DNA of 64,000 nucleotides from Isoetes taiwanensis (Eukaryota > Streptophyta > Lycopodiopsida > Isoetales > Isoetaceae): positions 2,776,860 through 2,840,859 of the forward strand of contig JAJEKV010000041.1 in assembly GCA_021234155.1 (NCBI GenBank), given 5' to 3'. Below the pieces are notes generated by a model. The model did no database searches, was not told where the DNA came from, and was given only the letters and a program-made list of their open reading frames with translations. Of the stretch, positions 11,901 to 21,843 are shown piece after piece. Made by a program: the position numbers and the translations under genes. Position 1 is the stretch's first letter, and each line of letters opens with the position of its first letter.

Positions 11901-13515
11901 TCAGACCTACTGTGATCTTCAATGACAGCCAAAGAGTGCCATTGCTCTCACCGAGAATCCCATTCTCCACAAACGCTCAAAACATATTGGGATTCATCAC
12001 CATTTTACCCGTGAACAGGTTCAGGCTGGCACTATCATAATGCAATATCTTCCCACACATCTCATGCCCGCTGATCTGCTCACTAAGCCTCTTCCAGCAG
12101 ATCTCTTTGAGCGCCACCGACAATCTTTGGGCCTGCATGCCTCCTTGAGCAGAGCTAAGGGGCAGTACCATGACAGTTGTTTGTTTTCTTATGTCTACGC
12201 TCAAATGAGCATTTGTTCATTGTTATTTTTAGGAACTGCACAATGGACAAAATCCAATAGTGGCTGTACTAAGTGATACTGGCTATAACCAGGAGGATTC
12301 AATTATTCTCAACCAATCCTCATTAGACCGCGGAATGTTCAGATCCATGCTTTTCCATACACACAAGGACGCCCTGAAACCCACTTTAGACCAACGTTTT
12401 GGCAAACCTAGTGAATCTGATGTTGGTGGGTATCGGAAGCAGAGCCATTATGACAAATTGGACAGCGATGGTCTGCCATATGTTGGGGCAACTCTTAGTT
12501 CTTCAGATGTGGTCATTGGAAAATTGTTCACTGCAGCAGGAGCAGATGTTCGGGAAGTGGATGCAAGCCAGAAGCTGAAACACACTGAGAGAGGGAGAGT
12601 GGATCAAGTCGTTATTGCAACAAAGGATGATGCAACGGTTGTCAAGGTGAGACTGAGGGAGTGTCGGACTCCTCAAGTAGGGGACAAGTTTTCTAGTATG
12701 CATGGGCAAAAAGGTGTTGTAGGCATGTGTTTCCACCAACAGGATCTTCCATTTACACAAAAGGGCATTGTTCCTGACTTGATTATCAACCCCCATGCTT
12801 TTCCAACGAGGCAGACTTTGGGTCAGTTGATAGAATGCCTGGCTGGGAAGGCTGCTGCAGTCTCTGGTCGGGAACAAGATGCTACCCCATTTTTGGAGAG
12901 ATCTCTTCCTAGCTTTTCAGAGGAATTGCGCAAGTAAGCAACTTGCTTTTTCTTCTTTAACTTAGTTGTTGATTTATGTGCATATGCAAGCAATTTACTT
13001 GCCTTTTTTTCTTATGGCTTGCGAATTTTGTTGACAGGCATGGATTTCAACGGACAGGGATGGAGACCATGTACAGCGGTCGAGTGGGAACAAGAATGAA
13101 AGTAGGTGTTAATATAGGCGTGACGTTTTACCAGCGGCTGACTCACATGGCTGAAGACAAAATGAAGTATAGGCGGACTGGGTCTGTCCATCCATTGACC
13201 AGGCAGCCAATAGTAGATAGAAAGAGGCATGGCGGGATAAGGTTTGGGGAAATGGAAAGAGATTGTATGATTGCCCATGGTGCCTCTGTAACACTGCAGG
13301 AACGACTCTTCTTATTGAGCGATCCATATGTGATGTACATCTGCACAAAATGTCACAGGACTGCCAGTGTGGAGCAAAACAAAGTCCCCCGTTGTCGATT
13401 CTGCACATGTGGTTCCAACATTGTGCGTGTCAACATCCCATATGCCTGTAAACTGTTAAAGCAGGAACTAAACAGTATGGGAATGGAGCTCTTCTTCGAT
13501 TGTCAGCCATGTTGA
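2901..13515 (+). CDS. NRPD2: RNA polymerase IV/V second-largest subunit, apparently intact (copy 1)
   Basis: Shared second-largest subunit of the nuclear RNA polymerases IV and V, which make the siRNA precursors and scaffold transcripts of RNA-directed DNA methylation. Coding exons read as 2901-3272, 3968-4204, 4274-5199, 6380-6665, 6738-7238, 12233-12933 and 13038-13515. All phases agree, giving 1,166 residues, close to the usual length of about 1,170. Landmarks in order: LISHQLDSFNYF near the N-terminus, TPDGENCG at about residue 525, SDAGRLLRP after the fourth junction, GYNQEDS at about 791 (metal-binding region), KFSSMHGQKG at about 925, INPHAFP, TGSVHPLTRQP, and a C-terminal zinc module with two CX2C pairs. 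INPHAFP and HPLTRQP favour the Pol IV/V form over Pol II. The frame stays open upstream of the chosen ATG to the acceptor at 2874, so an extra N-terminal exon is possible. No stops or frameshifts were seen. Confidence 0.9.
4205..4273 (+). other. In-frame 69-bp intron in NRPD2 copy 1
   Basis: GT at 4205 and CAG at 4271-4273 bound 69 bases with no stop codon and a length divisible by three. Removing them joins GAER to VMIAQE, which matches the uninterrupted family sequence. Retaining them would add 23 residues that the family lacks. I infer an intron whose retention would keep the frame (exitron-like). Confidence 0.75.
5200..6379 (+). other. NRPD2 intron of 1,180 bp (copy 1)
   Basis: Donor GTAAGT at 5200 and acceptor TTTTCAG ending at 6379. 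The join completes the proline codon of DAHYP and continues NISQYGRVC. The intron holds no recognised gene. The equivalent intron of copy 2 is 19903-21081 (1,179 bp) and is highly similar throughout, so the duplication carried the intron with it. Confidence 0.8.
6666..6737 (+). other. 72-bp GC-AG intron in NRPD2 copy 1
   Basis: The exon ends in CAG at 6665 and the intron starts GCAAGG, a GC donor in place of GT. It ends TTGCATTGCAG at 6737. Only this split joins GELDYQ to VEVCFRGKE in frame, as the family requires. The same 72-bp GC-AG intron is at 21368-21439 in copy 2, so the GC donor predates the duplication. Confidence 0.8.
7255..7437 (+). repeat. Putative 5' LTR of Copia 1
   Basis: Starts TGTTAGGGTTAG, has a TATA-like TATAAG at about 7343, and ends CTACA directly before the primer binding site. 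The left edge is uncertain because no second LTR copy remains for comparison; TG at 7240 is an alternative start. Confidence 0.5.
7438..7449 (+). other. Primer binding site of Copia 1 (initiator tRNA-Met)
   Basis: TGGTATCAGAGC, the standard plant Copia primer binding site complementary to the 3' end of initiator methionine tRNA. It sits immediately after the putative 5' LTR. Confidence 0.85.
7867..12150 (+). pseudogene. Decayed Copia gag-pol
   Basis: Fragments in the order gag, protease, integrase, reverse transcriptase, RNase H, spread over all three frames with many stops. The gag-like part is 7867-8103 (LESPYRDEDMAMALLVSLP). The protease motif WIMDCGATHLM lies at about 8911-8945. Integrase remnants run about 9480-10080 (YFMVIVDDFS, RCDNAQEYLS, GTPFEAWFGH). 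Reverse transcriptase remnants run about 10790-11200, with SIYGLKQSPRA and YVDDLIL near 11168. RNase H remnants run 11700-12120 (SEYMATSAVVKETLWLRQF, HKRSKHIGIHHHF, ADLLTKPLPADLF). It cannot make a functional polyprotein. The order is standard Copia (integrase before reverse transcriptase). Confidence 0.85.
12934..13037 (+). other. Last NRPD2 intron (104 bp)
   Basis: Donor GTAAGC at 12934 and acceptor TTGACAG ending at 13037. The join restores RKHGFQRTG. Copy 2 has the matching intron at 27283-27387. Confidence 0.85.
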
Positions 13516-13857
13516 AAGAGCTCTTTCAGACATCTACTTTAATTTTGACCAATGCTCACGCATCTCGAGCTTCTTATCGTATTACTCTTTATTCTGGAAC
13601 CTTTAAGTTAACAGGTTTGGTTTCTCTCTTGTAAGCTTTGGTTTCAAGTTAGTTAGTTACTCATTTTTGTACATATCATTTTAAATTTCTTGGAAACGTA
13701 ATTATTTCGTATTGTTTTGAAAGTCATAATTGGCATGTGGGAGGAGGTTTTGTGTTGTAGCAGGCTGCTGAATGTGTTGTAGCTGTTAGTCGGCTAGCAG
13801 CAAGCACCCCCCGGCAAAACAAACCTTCTTTCTCCTTGGCAAGGCAGGACGCTAGTA
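13516..13857 (+). other. NRPD2 3' flank
   Basis: T-rich sequence with TTGTACAT-type elements, compatible with a 3' UTR and polyadenylation region. No other gene is seen. It is repeated with small changes at 27869-28205 after copy 2. Confidence 0.5.
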
Positions 13858-14605
13858 GTCCATGCATCTAGTTTACTGTTTAAAAATTTATGGTCCAAAA
13901 ATTAGGGTGGGCCACATATCCATACCATTACTCTTTTCTGCTCCTTTTCTGAAATTTTGTATACTCTCCTTTGTACCAACCGGGAAGCATTTGTAGGTTG
14001 TGTGGAAGGCACATTCTTAGAGTGGGGTGTGTGTGTGTGTTTCATTAGTAGAATAATGATGTGAAGGAACAATGTAAGGTTTAACAGATAATACAATAGA
14101 TGGATGAAGGTGGTTATAGCAGCAAGTTCTTTGAACAATTGTTGAATAATAAGGCAATATTGCCTAGTAAACCTAGATTTGCTGGAAGCAATTTGTAATA
14201 CAAGTATCATTAGTAGTGATGCGTGAGAATATGCCAGCACTGGATATGGACCTCACGATTGTATGCATCGGTACATCAAGGTATGAAACAACACCATGCA
14301 TAACTGTTGGTATTAGGGATAGTTCTCCTAGAGCCTATAAATACCACAGGGACGAAGGATTTATCTACCAGAATTAGAAATCGAAAGTCGTTGCCTACAA
14401 TTAAGACCCCTGTCTCAAACATGGCAAGAGAGAAGGGTGATTTGAATCAAGCCATCCGAAAGAGGGATAGTTGAAGAAAAGCAAAGTGAAGGTCCTAGTA
14501 AGAAGGTCTACCATTATCATAAGATGAGATATCCAGCATTGAAAGCTTGCCAAGTTGAGGAGAAAGAAAGGACAGTGACAAATGCAGTAGGAATAGAACA
14601 GAATA
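13858..14605 (+). repeat. Left arm of large inverted repeat
   Basis: This arm reappears as its reverse complement at about 16020-16868, continuing at 18284-18313 after a LINE insertion. It includes a (GT)n run at 14028-14040 and the TATA-bearing segment at 14336. A third, direct copy is the flank of gene copy 2 (28205-28854). The right arm keeps about 100 bases (around 16445-16545) that are deleted here, so the right arm looks closer to the ancestral form. Confidence 0.8.
14336..14343 (+). promoter_or_regulatory. TATA box candidate in the inverted-repeat arm
   Basis: TATAAATA in the context GAGCCTATAAATACC, followed 85 bases later by ATG at 14421 in a good context (CAAACATGGC). The ATG opens only a 17-codon frame (MAREKGDLNQ...). 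The arrangement is kept in the inverted arm near 16290 on the minus strand and partly near 28730. It could be the promoter and first exon of an LTR or a lost gene. Confidence 0.4.
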
Positions 14606-15840
14606 GAATGGGTTTTATCATCCATTGACACCAATAGGAATAGAATAGAGGGGATAGCAATGCCTAAATGCAATAGTAAGACTACTGACCATGTGACTGA
14701 GGCAATAAGCATAGCAGACACCAAGGATGCCACTACGGAAGATGCATTCGAATTTACCTACAACAACCAATAAGCTGACAATTCCGGTGCAACCATCATG
14801 GAGAAGCCAAAGAGCACTACTCGAATTTTAAAGGTATGATAGTATTAATTTTGAGAAAATGGTTGTATAGGCTTGACGTAGAATTCACGCTACATATCTG
14901 GAAGAATGTATCGTCACCTCCGTGGAAAACACAAGAGGCCATATGCAAAAGTACATCTCCATGGATTATACTTTTCTTGTGCGTCCAAAATAATGGTCCA
15001 TCCTTAAGATTTTTATTATTTGCAGCCTATTTCTTAGTAATTCCTAGGGGTGTGTTCAATATTTAATTTATCATTTGTTCCTTTCACCCAGCATTTAGGT
15101 CAAATCAAGGATCATTTCTAAGTACTTCCAACATATATTTCCTAGTGATCATTTTAATTTTTTGCTCGCAGTGTGGTACATGTAGTTAGCATTATGCTTA
15201 GATTTCATTTAAGCCCCTGTTTTCACTTTTTCCTAAAGCTGTTATGCTATACCTATGTTAATTCTAAAGAAGACTTTAGAAAAAGGCATCATGCATAATC
15301 TAGATAGTTTCTGCCCATAGTAATCTAATGTTCATTCATCAAATCATATTATAAAGCCAAAGCCATGTGATATTATAATTTTGATCATTTTTGTTCAAAA
15401 TAAAACCCTATCTCAAGGATTCAAAATAATACCAAGATTTACGATAATATCAGACTTTCATGGAAACTTATGCTTATCATTATAATATTTCGGCTCCACC
15501 ACTTGGAATCTTATGGTTCTACACATATCTCTTTTTAAAAATACAAAATAGAGAGTAAGGGAATTTATTAACTGCACCCACAGACAAAAACAACAAGCAT
15601 TAATATGGTTGTATTGTAAGGGATAGCAGGTGTTATGGATTTACTTGAGGTAATCCCATTTCACCTTGCATATATTTTCGTTATACAGCACTAAAAGATA
15701 GCAATTTCAAATAAAGGTCAACCCTATGATAATTTATTGGCTGCTCCTATATAAACATTGGAAGCCAAAACAAATATGTAATCTATTGATTTATTTGCTC
15801 CCTCACTTGAGATATTGTACATTCTTCCATATCTATAGCC
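14606..15840. other. Spacer of the inverted repeat and duplicated flank
   Basis: AT-rich DNA without a recognised gene. The part up to about 15475 is repeated downstream, at about 48961-49982, after the DNA transposon. The remainder shows nothing I can identify. Confidence 0.5.
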
Positions 15841-15844
15841 CTTT

Positions 15845-15985
15845 GGGGCATGGTCTAGTGGCAGGACTTTAAACTGCCACACCTGAGGCCTCAAGTTCAA
15901 ACCTGGCCAATATCGATCTACTAGTAATAGGGACCTTAAAAATCCATTGCCTCAAGGTCACGGGTTCAAGTACGACTAACAGGTC
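15845..15985 (+). repeat. tRNA-like SINE candidate
   Basis: An A-box-like TGGTCTAGTGG at 15851-15861 and a B-box-like GTTCAAACC about 35 bases later give a tRNA-shaped 5' head. A second B-box-like GGGTTCAAG follows near 15962. Acceptor and anticodon pairing are poor, so a working tRNA gene is unlikely; a tRNA-derived SINE head fits better. The 3' edge is uncertain. Confidence 0.35.
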
Positions 15986-16048
15986 CTATTCCTATTGCCT
16001 TTGTCACTGCCCTAACAGGTCCTATTCCTATTGCCTTTGTCACTGCCC
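15977..16048 (+). repeat. Tandem duplication of 36 bp
   Basis: TAACAGGTCCTATTCC followed by TATTGCCTTTGTCACTGCCC occurs twice in a row (15977-16012 and 16013-16048) at the inner edge of the right inverted arm. Confidence 0.8.
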
Positions 16049-16694
16049 TTTCTTTCTCCTAAACTTGGCAAGCTTTCAATGCGGGATATCTCACAAACTT
16101 ATAATAATGGTAGATCTGCTTACTAGAACCTTCACTTTGCTTTTCTTCAGCTATCCCACTTTCGGATGGCTTGATTCAAATCACCCTTCTCTCTTGCCAT
16201 GTTTGAGACAGGGGTCTTAATTAAAGGCAACGACTTTCTATTTCTAATTCTGATAGATAAATCATTCATCCCTGTGGTATTTATAGACTCTAGGGGAACT
16301 ATTCCTAATGCCAACAGTTATACATGGTGTTGTTTCATACCTTGATGTACTGATGCATACAATCGTGAGGTCCATATCCTGCACTAGCATATTCTCATGC
16401 ATCACTGCTAATGATACTTGTATTACCTGTTGCTTCCAGCAAATATTCTTGCCCTAAAACCATTTCAGGTCTTTATTCTTGTATTTCTTATTAGTAAACA
16501 ATATAAACCCTAAGTATTTTATCCTTAGGTTTAGTAGGCAATATTGCCTTATATTCACAATTGTTCAAAGAACTTCCTGCTATAAACACCTTCATCCATC
16601 TATTATATTTATCTGTTAAACCTTTACATTGTTCCTTCACATCATTATTCTACTAATGAAACACACAATCCCTCCCCCTCCCTCCCTAACCCCC

Positions 16695-16726
<32 letters not shown>

Positions 16727-16866
16727 TCTAAGAATGTGCGTTCCACACAACCTAAATATGCTTTCTTGTTGGTACAAAGAAGAATATACAAAATTTCAGA
16801 AAAGGAGCAAAAAAGAGTAATGGTATAGATAGATATGAAAATTTATGGCCCAACCTCTTAATTTTT

Positions 16867-18267
16867 TTGAAGAACGTGTTTTACTTCATATTATACACTC
16901 AAAATATTACAAAGTACTTCCAGAAGTAAGAAATATCCCTGAAGCATCAATCACTTTTAGATGATCACTCCATATTGGAAATTTAATACGATCAGGCCAA
17001 TTGGAGATCTGAAAGCAATTATACAACTTCTTACGAATTTCTTGAAGTACCACCTGAGAAGAAATATGCTTATCATTAAAGACCTTTCTTCGCCTTCGCT
17101 TCCATACACTCCATATTAGCCAAGACTTTGCCATGTGAAATGCAATCCTTTTAGAAGCAGTCCACTGATTTGGATAAATACCCAAAAGAAAGTGCTGACT
17201 ATCCAAAGATACTCCAAAAAGAGAATGCAGCCAGGACCTAAGACTACTCAGCTCTTCACACAAATATAAACAATGCTCCAATGTTTCAATGCACCGCTCA
17301 CACATTGGGCAAAGTGGGCTTACTCCCGGCTTAAAGCGATGAACCATCTCATTAACTCTCAAAGAGCGATGAATCACCTGCCAAAGTAAAACATTTACCT
17401 TTGGAGGATTATATTTAGACCAAACAAGGTTCCAGATGGATTGCCATTGAGAAGGCAAAGTCTGTAAGTGCCATTTTCGAGAAGGTGATAAAGTACTTGA
17501 GGATGTAAGCAATCTGTAGCATGAACTTACTAGCTTCTTGCCTTCTTTAACACCTTGAACAAAGTTCCAGCATCTCTGGTCACCAACCTTCTTAATTAAA
17601 GGAAGAGCACTTGCTACATAAGCCCATATACTGATATCTTTATCCAACAACCCATATTTCTCCTGAAACCATTGCCAAGGAGCAATGTCAATACCAAAAT
17701 ACCACTGTTCAATAGAAATAATACCTGCTCTCCTCCACCTTGCTTGGGAATGCGCATGCATAAATTCTACAACTGGGTGTATTTGTCCATGAGTATACAA
17801 AGGCACCCACAAAAAGGGGGAAGATGCCTGAAGACAAGCTTCCCAATCAAATGTAATCACCTGTTGGACTACCTTCCAGGCCCGAAGCAAGCCTTTCAGT
17901 ACTGGAGAGGCATGTGAATAAGCTTTCAATGGATATAACAATGCCCAAGGGAGCTCAATTCTCACACCTCGCTTATGAAAAACCATACACTTCTTCACTG
18001 ATTGTTTAAGTAACTTCATACCTGGTGATGCACAATCATCTTTCAAGAAACTGAACAATAACTTAGAAGCTAAGACCTTACCCTGTAAAGAAAGATCCAA
18101 CATACCAAGTCCTCCTTGTTGTTTAAACAACATACATTTCTTCCACGCCACCTTCACAGTGCCTCCTTTATCAGTACACCAGACAAAATCTCTTACAATC
18201 TTTTTTATCTCTGCAAACTTAGAAGCTGGAGCCAATAGAACCGAAACCAAATAAATATGTAAACAGT
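16867..18267 (-). mobile_element. 5'-truncated LINE (L1-type), minus strand
   Basis: A LINE 3' fragment flanked by a 16-bp duplication CAACCTCTTAATTTTT at 16851-16866 and 18268-18283, the signature of target-primed reverse transcription. The left inverted arm shows the corresponding uninterrupted site. The 5' end is truncated inside the reverse transcriptase region. Confidence 0.85.
16907..18250 (-). pseudogene. LINE ORF2 C-terminal part with zf-RVT domain
   Basis: A 447-codon open frame holding only the C-terminal third of a plant L1-type ORF2 protein. The N-terminal part resembles the region after the reverse transcriptase palm (FVWCTDKGGTVKVAWKKC, QQGGLGMLDL). The C-terminal part is a reverse-transcriptase zinc-binding (zf-RVT) domain: IWNLVWSKYNPPKVNVLLW, then CPMCERCIETLEHCLYLC with its Cys/His ligands. 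Endonuclease and YADD palm are absent, so the fragment is not autonomous. The frame is still open over its full length, which points to a recent insertion. The first methionine is simply the first in a truncated element. Confidence 0.85.
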
Positions 18268-18313
18268 CAACCTCTTAATTTTTGAAACAGTCAACTAGTT
18301 GCATGGACTACCC

Positions 18314-19780
18314 CTTCCTCCCTCTCTTTTTTTCTTTTTTATATAATGGATGTTGCTTGTTCGCTCTTTTTAATCATATCTACAACAGACTTACCATTTG
18401 TGATTTCTAAGAATATTTTTTAGTCATATCTACAAGAGACTTACTGGTTGTCATTTCTAAGAATATGGTCCATAGGTGGATAGATTTAATTTGGTCACGG
18501 CATTGCTGAATTGTTCGAATTTCTATTATATCCAGTTTAAAGGCAAATTTCCTCCTTTTACATTACTACTTCAATAACCTTTTACGTTTCCAAACACATT
18601 TAGACATTTCGTCATTTATGATGGGAGGCAGCTTAAATCCAGTTATGAATTTGCTGGGCACTGCCCAATAATTTCTTGCAGACCAGATCTCAATAGAGAT
18701 TTTGCCTTGACCTGAGATATGGTATTATGTACTTTTAGCATTTTGTTTTCTATGATAAAGAAGATTTACATGATCCACTACATGTGGAAATGGCCTTTTG
18801 TTGGCAAAGCACTGCTCTAGAAGTTTGTTTGAGCAATAGGGATGGTAACGGAAAGCATAGCAATGGAGGCTAGCCATCAAACAAATGATCTGGGTTCCAT
18901 AAACAAAGCTATGGAGAAGGAGAAATCCAAATGGATGACGATTTTGGTTCAAATACTCTATTCAACCAGATTGCGTGTGCAGTACTGAAGGTTATGGCAA
19001 ATGAGGCAAGCATGGCTAAATAAGAAGTATCATGTCTCCCATTTGCAAGGGCATGGTAGAGCTTCTTAGTCTTTTTCTGAAACTCAAAATGAAGATGTGC
19101 TTGTGGCTGATACCAAAGAAAACCAGGTATGGTAGTGATGTTTTATGTGGTTATTAAAGCAGGGAATCCGTTTGTTCATAAAGCACAGAGATGCTATTAT
19201 CTACAGATGAAAATTGGTCTCAAACCTAAAGGTGTAAGCAGAAAAATACTTCTAGGTGTTCAAATGCTTGGTATTGGTTATCCCCTTCTAGAAAGATGGA
19301 TAATATATGAATGTAATTTTGTGACGTTTATTAGATTAAGCACTATTTAATTAAAGTGGGTCTCATTCCATTCCCACTTTTTTTCGGAACCCTGTTATTT
19401 TACACAAAAAGGAGAGCTCCGACTCAAAAACTGTCCAATATTTCGAATATTTGTCTCTTAGTGTGGGTTCGAGCTTTCTCGTGGTTTTCTTGGATAGCGA
19501 GTCGAGAACAAGAACAATACAACTCAAACAAAGGAAATTCATTAAAGATTGAAACCAAACTTCTAGTTGAAAAAGAATTTTTATTAATAAATTGAATAGG
19601 TACAATGTATTTTACATCGGACGCAGAGACCATGGTGGTCTTGCTGTCACTACAGTTACATCATCGTGGTAGGTGGTCCACCTTAGGGGATTAACTTGCG
19701 GGGCTTCTTCATACCGTCTGTAAGCCTTGGGGGCAACCTGAAGAGTGTGGAATGCCTCACGAGGAGGTGCCTCGGGAGCT
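18314..19780. other. Unassigned spacer between the duplicates
   Basis: No confident gene. A 50-bp-period direct repeat lies at 18374-18467 (TCATATCTACAA...TTTCTAAGAATAT, twice). The minus strand at about 19610-19780 has a short open frame (EAFHTLQVAPKAYRRYEEAP) of unknown origin. It ends exactly where gene copy 2 begins, so the left breakpoint of the duplication joins here. Confidence 0.4.
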
Positions 19781-21367
19781 AACAACACAGGCGTTGTTAC
19801 AGCAATACTTGACCGCACGAAGCCAATGGCTACTGTTTGCCATCTACGCACAACAAGGACACCAGTTGCATATGCTGGAAGAATTGTTGATGCGCATTAT
19901 CCGTAAGTATTGCGTTTCTATACATATTATTTAAGTATACATATACATATCCTCATTCTTGCCACATTTCATACAATGCTACTTAGTACATATACATCTA
20001 GTCCTAGAAGCTATATCAGTAGGTTCTAGATCAGCCTTTCTATTTGTATCCCTTGTGGATCCAGCCTCAATTGATACTTTAGGCTAGCTTAAAGTAGAAT
20101 GACATGAAACCTTCTTCATTGGGTCTACACAAGGATAAGTACAGCTCATAAGAATATATCCATCCCGTGCAAATTCTTGCTTGCTTGTCATCAGATAATG
20201 GAGAAAAAGTCATTATAATATCTTGAATGCCAATAGATATTGGATGGATCCTAAACAATGATGTATGGCATGCAAGTGAACAACATCTGTGACTCTCTAT
20301 CCAATCTGGTGCAATACTGGCAAGTCAGTCTAGAATCTGAAGATTTGGATCACATGCTATTTTCTTAATATTGAGAAGTGGTGAGGTTGCATTCTGGATT
20401 GGAGTTCATGGTTACTGCTTTAATGCTTAATGCCATGATGATGACCAGATTATGAGAGGCTTTTGTACTTCTATTATAACTGGCCAGGAGACCTGTATGG
20501 AGAGAGAAAACATGATTACTGGAAATGGCTCTTATGTTAGTATTTATTTGTCCTTAGCCTATATGTCTTTGTACCTGGTTAGGAAGAGTGTCAGCTATTG
20601 TTTGGAAACATAATTTGAACTGGTAAACGTCTTGGAGATTAGACAAACCATATGACTTCCATCCAATAAGACATTTCCTGAAAGTTGCAGCCTGCCTTTT
20701 GCTTGCAAGTCCATTTATGCACACGGATGGAATGTCATCTCGCTCATCTTCTCTATCAAAAAATTACTTCTTCTTGAGCTTCCAGTGCTTTATAAATTCC
20801 AGGGGATTTCTTTTTGCGCAAGAAAACTTATACAACCTCTGGATTAACAAATATTCAAATGCGATAAAATGAATAGCAGATGAGTTACTCCCAAGGTTGT
20901 GCAGAAACAAACTCAGCAATGCTGATAAATTTCATATGGCCCTGCAGAATTACCATATCCGAACCAAAAGTTGTCTGATCCTCACATTCTTGGGTTTGAT
21001 GTGCAATATTAGTTCTTCATATGGTAATTTTATGCAATCTATGAATTCGCATTTATTGTACTGGTATCAAACTCTTTCCAGAAATATATCTCAATATGGA
21101 AGAGTATGCGCTATAGACACACCAGATGGTGAAAATTGTGGGCTCGTAAAGAGCATGGCTGTTTTTGCAATTGTGACCTTCGAGACAGAAGAAAAACCTA
21201 TTGAAGACGCTTTATTGGGCCAAATGCAGCTTCCTGAAGATATATTTCCTTTGGGAAACTTTGTGAAAGTCTTTCTCAATGGAAAGTGGGTGGGCGTTAC
21301 AAATAATGCAAACAATCTCGAGCAGCGTGTCAAGAGGAAACGCCGAGGTGGAGAACTGGACTACCAG

Positions 21368-21439
21368 GCAAGGCTTTGGTCACATAAGGAATAACTATGC
21401 GAACTCATTTTCTTATTGTGGTTCCCTGTTGCATTGCAG
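21368..21439 (+). other. GC-AG intron in NRPD2 copy 2
   Basis: Same 72-bp GC-AG intron as at 6666-6737, with only a few substitutions. It lies eight bases upstream of the Copia 2 insertion. Confidence 0.75.
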
Positions 21440-21442
21440 GTT

Positions 21443-21447
21443 GAAGT
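21443..21447 (+). other. Target-site duplication of Copia 2 (left)
   Basis: GAAGT, repeated at 26083-26087. Copy 1 shows the single uninterrupted site at GTTGAAGTATGC (6738-6749). Confidence 0.9.
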
Positions 21448-21714
21448 TGTTGCAGATCCCAACAAGGATCACCATGATGTCAGTGACAGGCAGAATCTCG
21501 GGTAGTTACACCACTTCCCGGGCTTATGAGACACAACAAACTTTCCTGTTTTAGTAGTAGCCGTTCACTATCTGTCATATATAAACAGATAGAGAACCGT
21601 AGTTCATCTCAAGCTTTCTTGCAAGTTTTCATTGAGCGTCTGCGGTATTACCTTCCAGCGGACATTTATTCTTGATCCTTCATCAATAGAGAATTGCATT
21701 CTTCTTGTTTCACA
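21448..21714 (+). repeat. 5' LTR of Copia 2
   Basis: 267 bp, TGTTGCAG...TTTCACA, with a TATA-like CATATATAAAC near 21570. The expected primer binding site follows as GGTTATGGGCCC, a poor match to initiator tRNA-Met, so the primer tRNA is uncertain. Confidence 0.95.
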
Positions 21715-21843
21715 GGTTATGGGCCCACACTCCATCCAATCCGCTTAAGCCGATATTGTTCTTGCAGTTCCGCTTCCCTCTCCGTTTCATTATCTACTCC
21801 CTTTGCAAATTCCAATTTCTCATCTCTTCCTGTCCTTGAAACC

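Larger units (their letters stand above)
7255..12170 (+). mobile_element. Degenerate Copia LTR retrotransposon 1 (inside NRPD2 intron)
   Basis: Sense-oriented Ty1/Copia-type element, recognised from a primer binding site, decayed gag-pol reading frames and a YVDD reverse transcriptase core. The putative 5' LTR is about 7255-7437. A matching 3' LTR is not found: after the RNase H region and a purine tract (AGCTAAGGGGCAG, about 12153-12165) the sequence turns into intron-like DNA. The element is therefore 3'-deleted. No convincing target-site duplication remains. It is much older than the Copia element in copy 2. Confidence 0.8.
7239..12232 (+). other. 4,994-bp NRPD2 intron carrying a Copia element
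   Basis: The exon ends ATAGGAAGGCCA at 7238 and the intron starts GTGATAG. The acceptor is a T-rich run ending TTTTTAG at 12232, followed by GAACTGCACAATGG. The join is phase 0 and reads IGRPELHNGQNPIVAV, as expected for the family. Most of the interior is a decayed Copia element. About 60 bases before the acceptor look like original intron. In copy 2 the corresponding exons abut directly at 26582/26583. Confidence 0.75.
5078..15475 (+). repeat. Segmental duplication, source copy
   Basis: From AACAACACAGGCG in the third coding exon to CTTATGCTTA at about 15475, this block is repeated in the same orientation at 19781-49982. Gene exons, introns and about 2 kb of downstream flank all match. Without the Copia-bearing intron this copy is about 5.4 kb. 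The second copy is about 5.46 kb once its two large insertions are removed. Confidence 0.9.
16020..18313 (-). repeat. Right arm of large inverted repeat, split by a LINE
   Basis: Reverse complement of the left arm. The arm runs 16020-16868 and resumes at 18284 with GAAACAGTCAACTAG and GCATGGACTACC after the LINE. A run of 29 A at 16695-16723 replaces the (GT)n region of the left arm. Confidence 0.75.

Noticed and set aside
7255-12170. Copia 1 as an insertion directly into an exon
   Set aside because: Sequences at 7239 and 12232 give a clean GT-AG intron in phase 0, and there is no target duplication of exon bases.
2901-13515. Assignment to the Pol II, I or III second-largest subunit
   Set aside because: Signature stretches (INPHAFP, SVHPLTRQP, KFSSMHGQKGV) and the overall length fit the Pol IV/V subunit better than the Pol II form.
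15845-15915. Functional tRNA gene
   Set aside because: A- and B-box-like words are present but acceptor and anticodon stems do not pair well; a SINE head is more likely.
19356-19633. Short frames on both strands before gene copy 2
   Set aside because: No recognised domain, and overlapping frames on both strands in AT-rich DNA are expected by chance.
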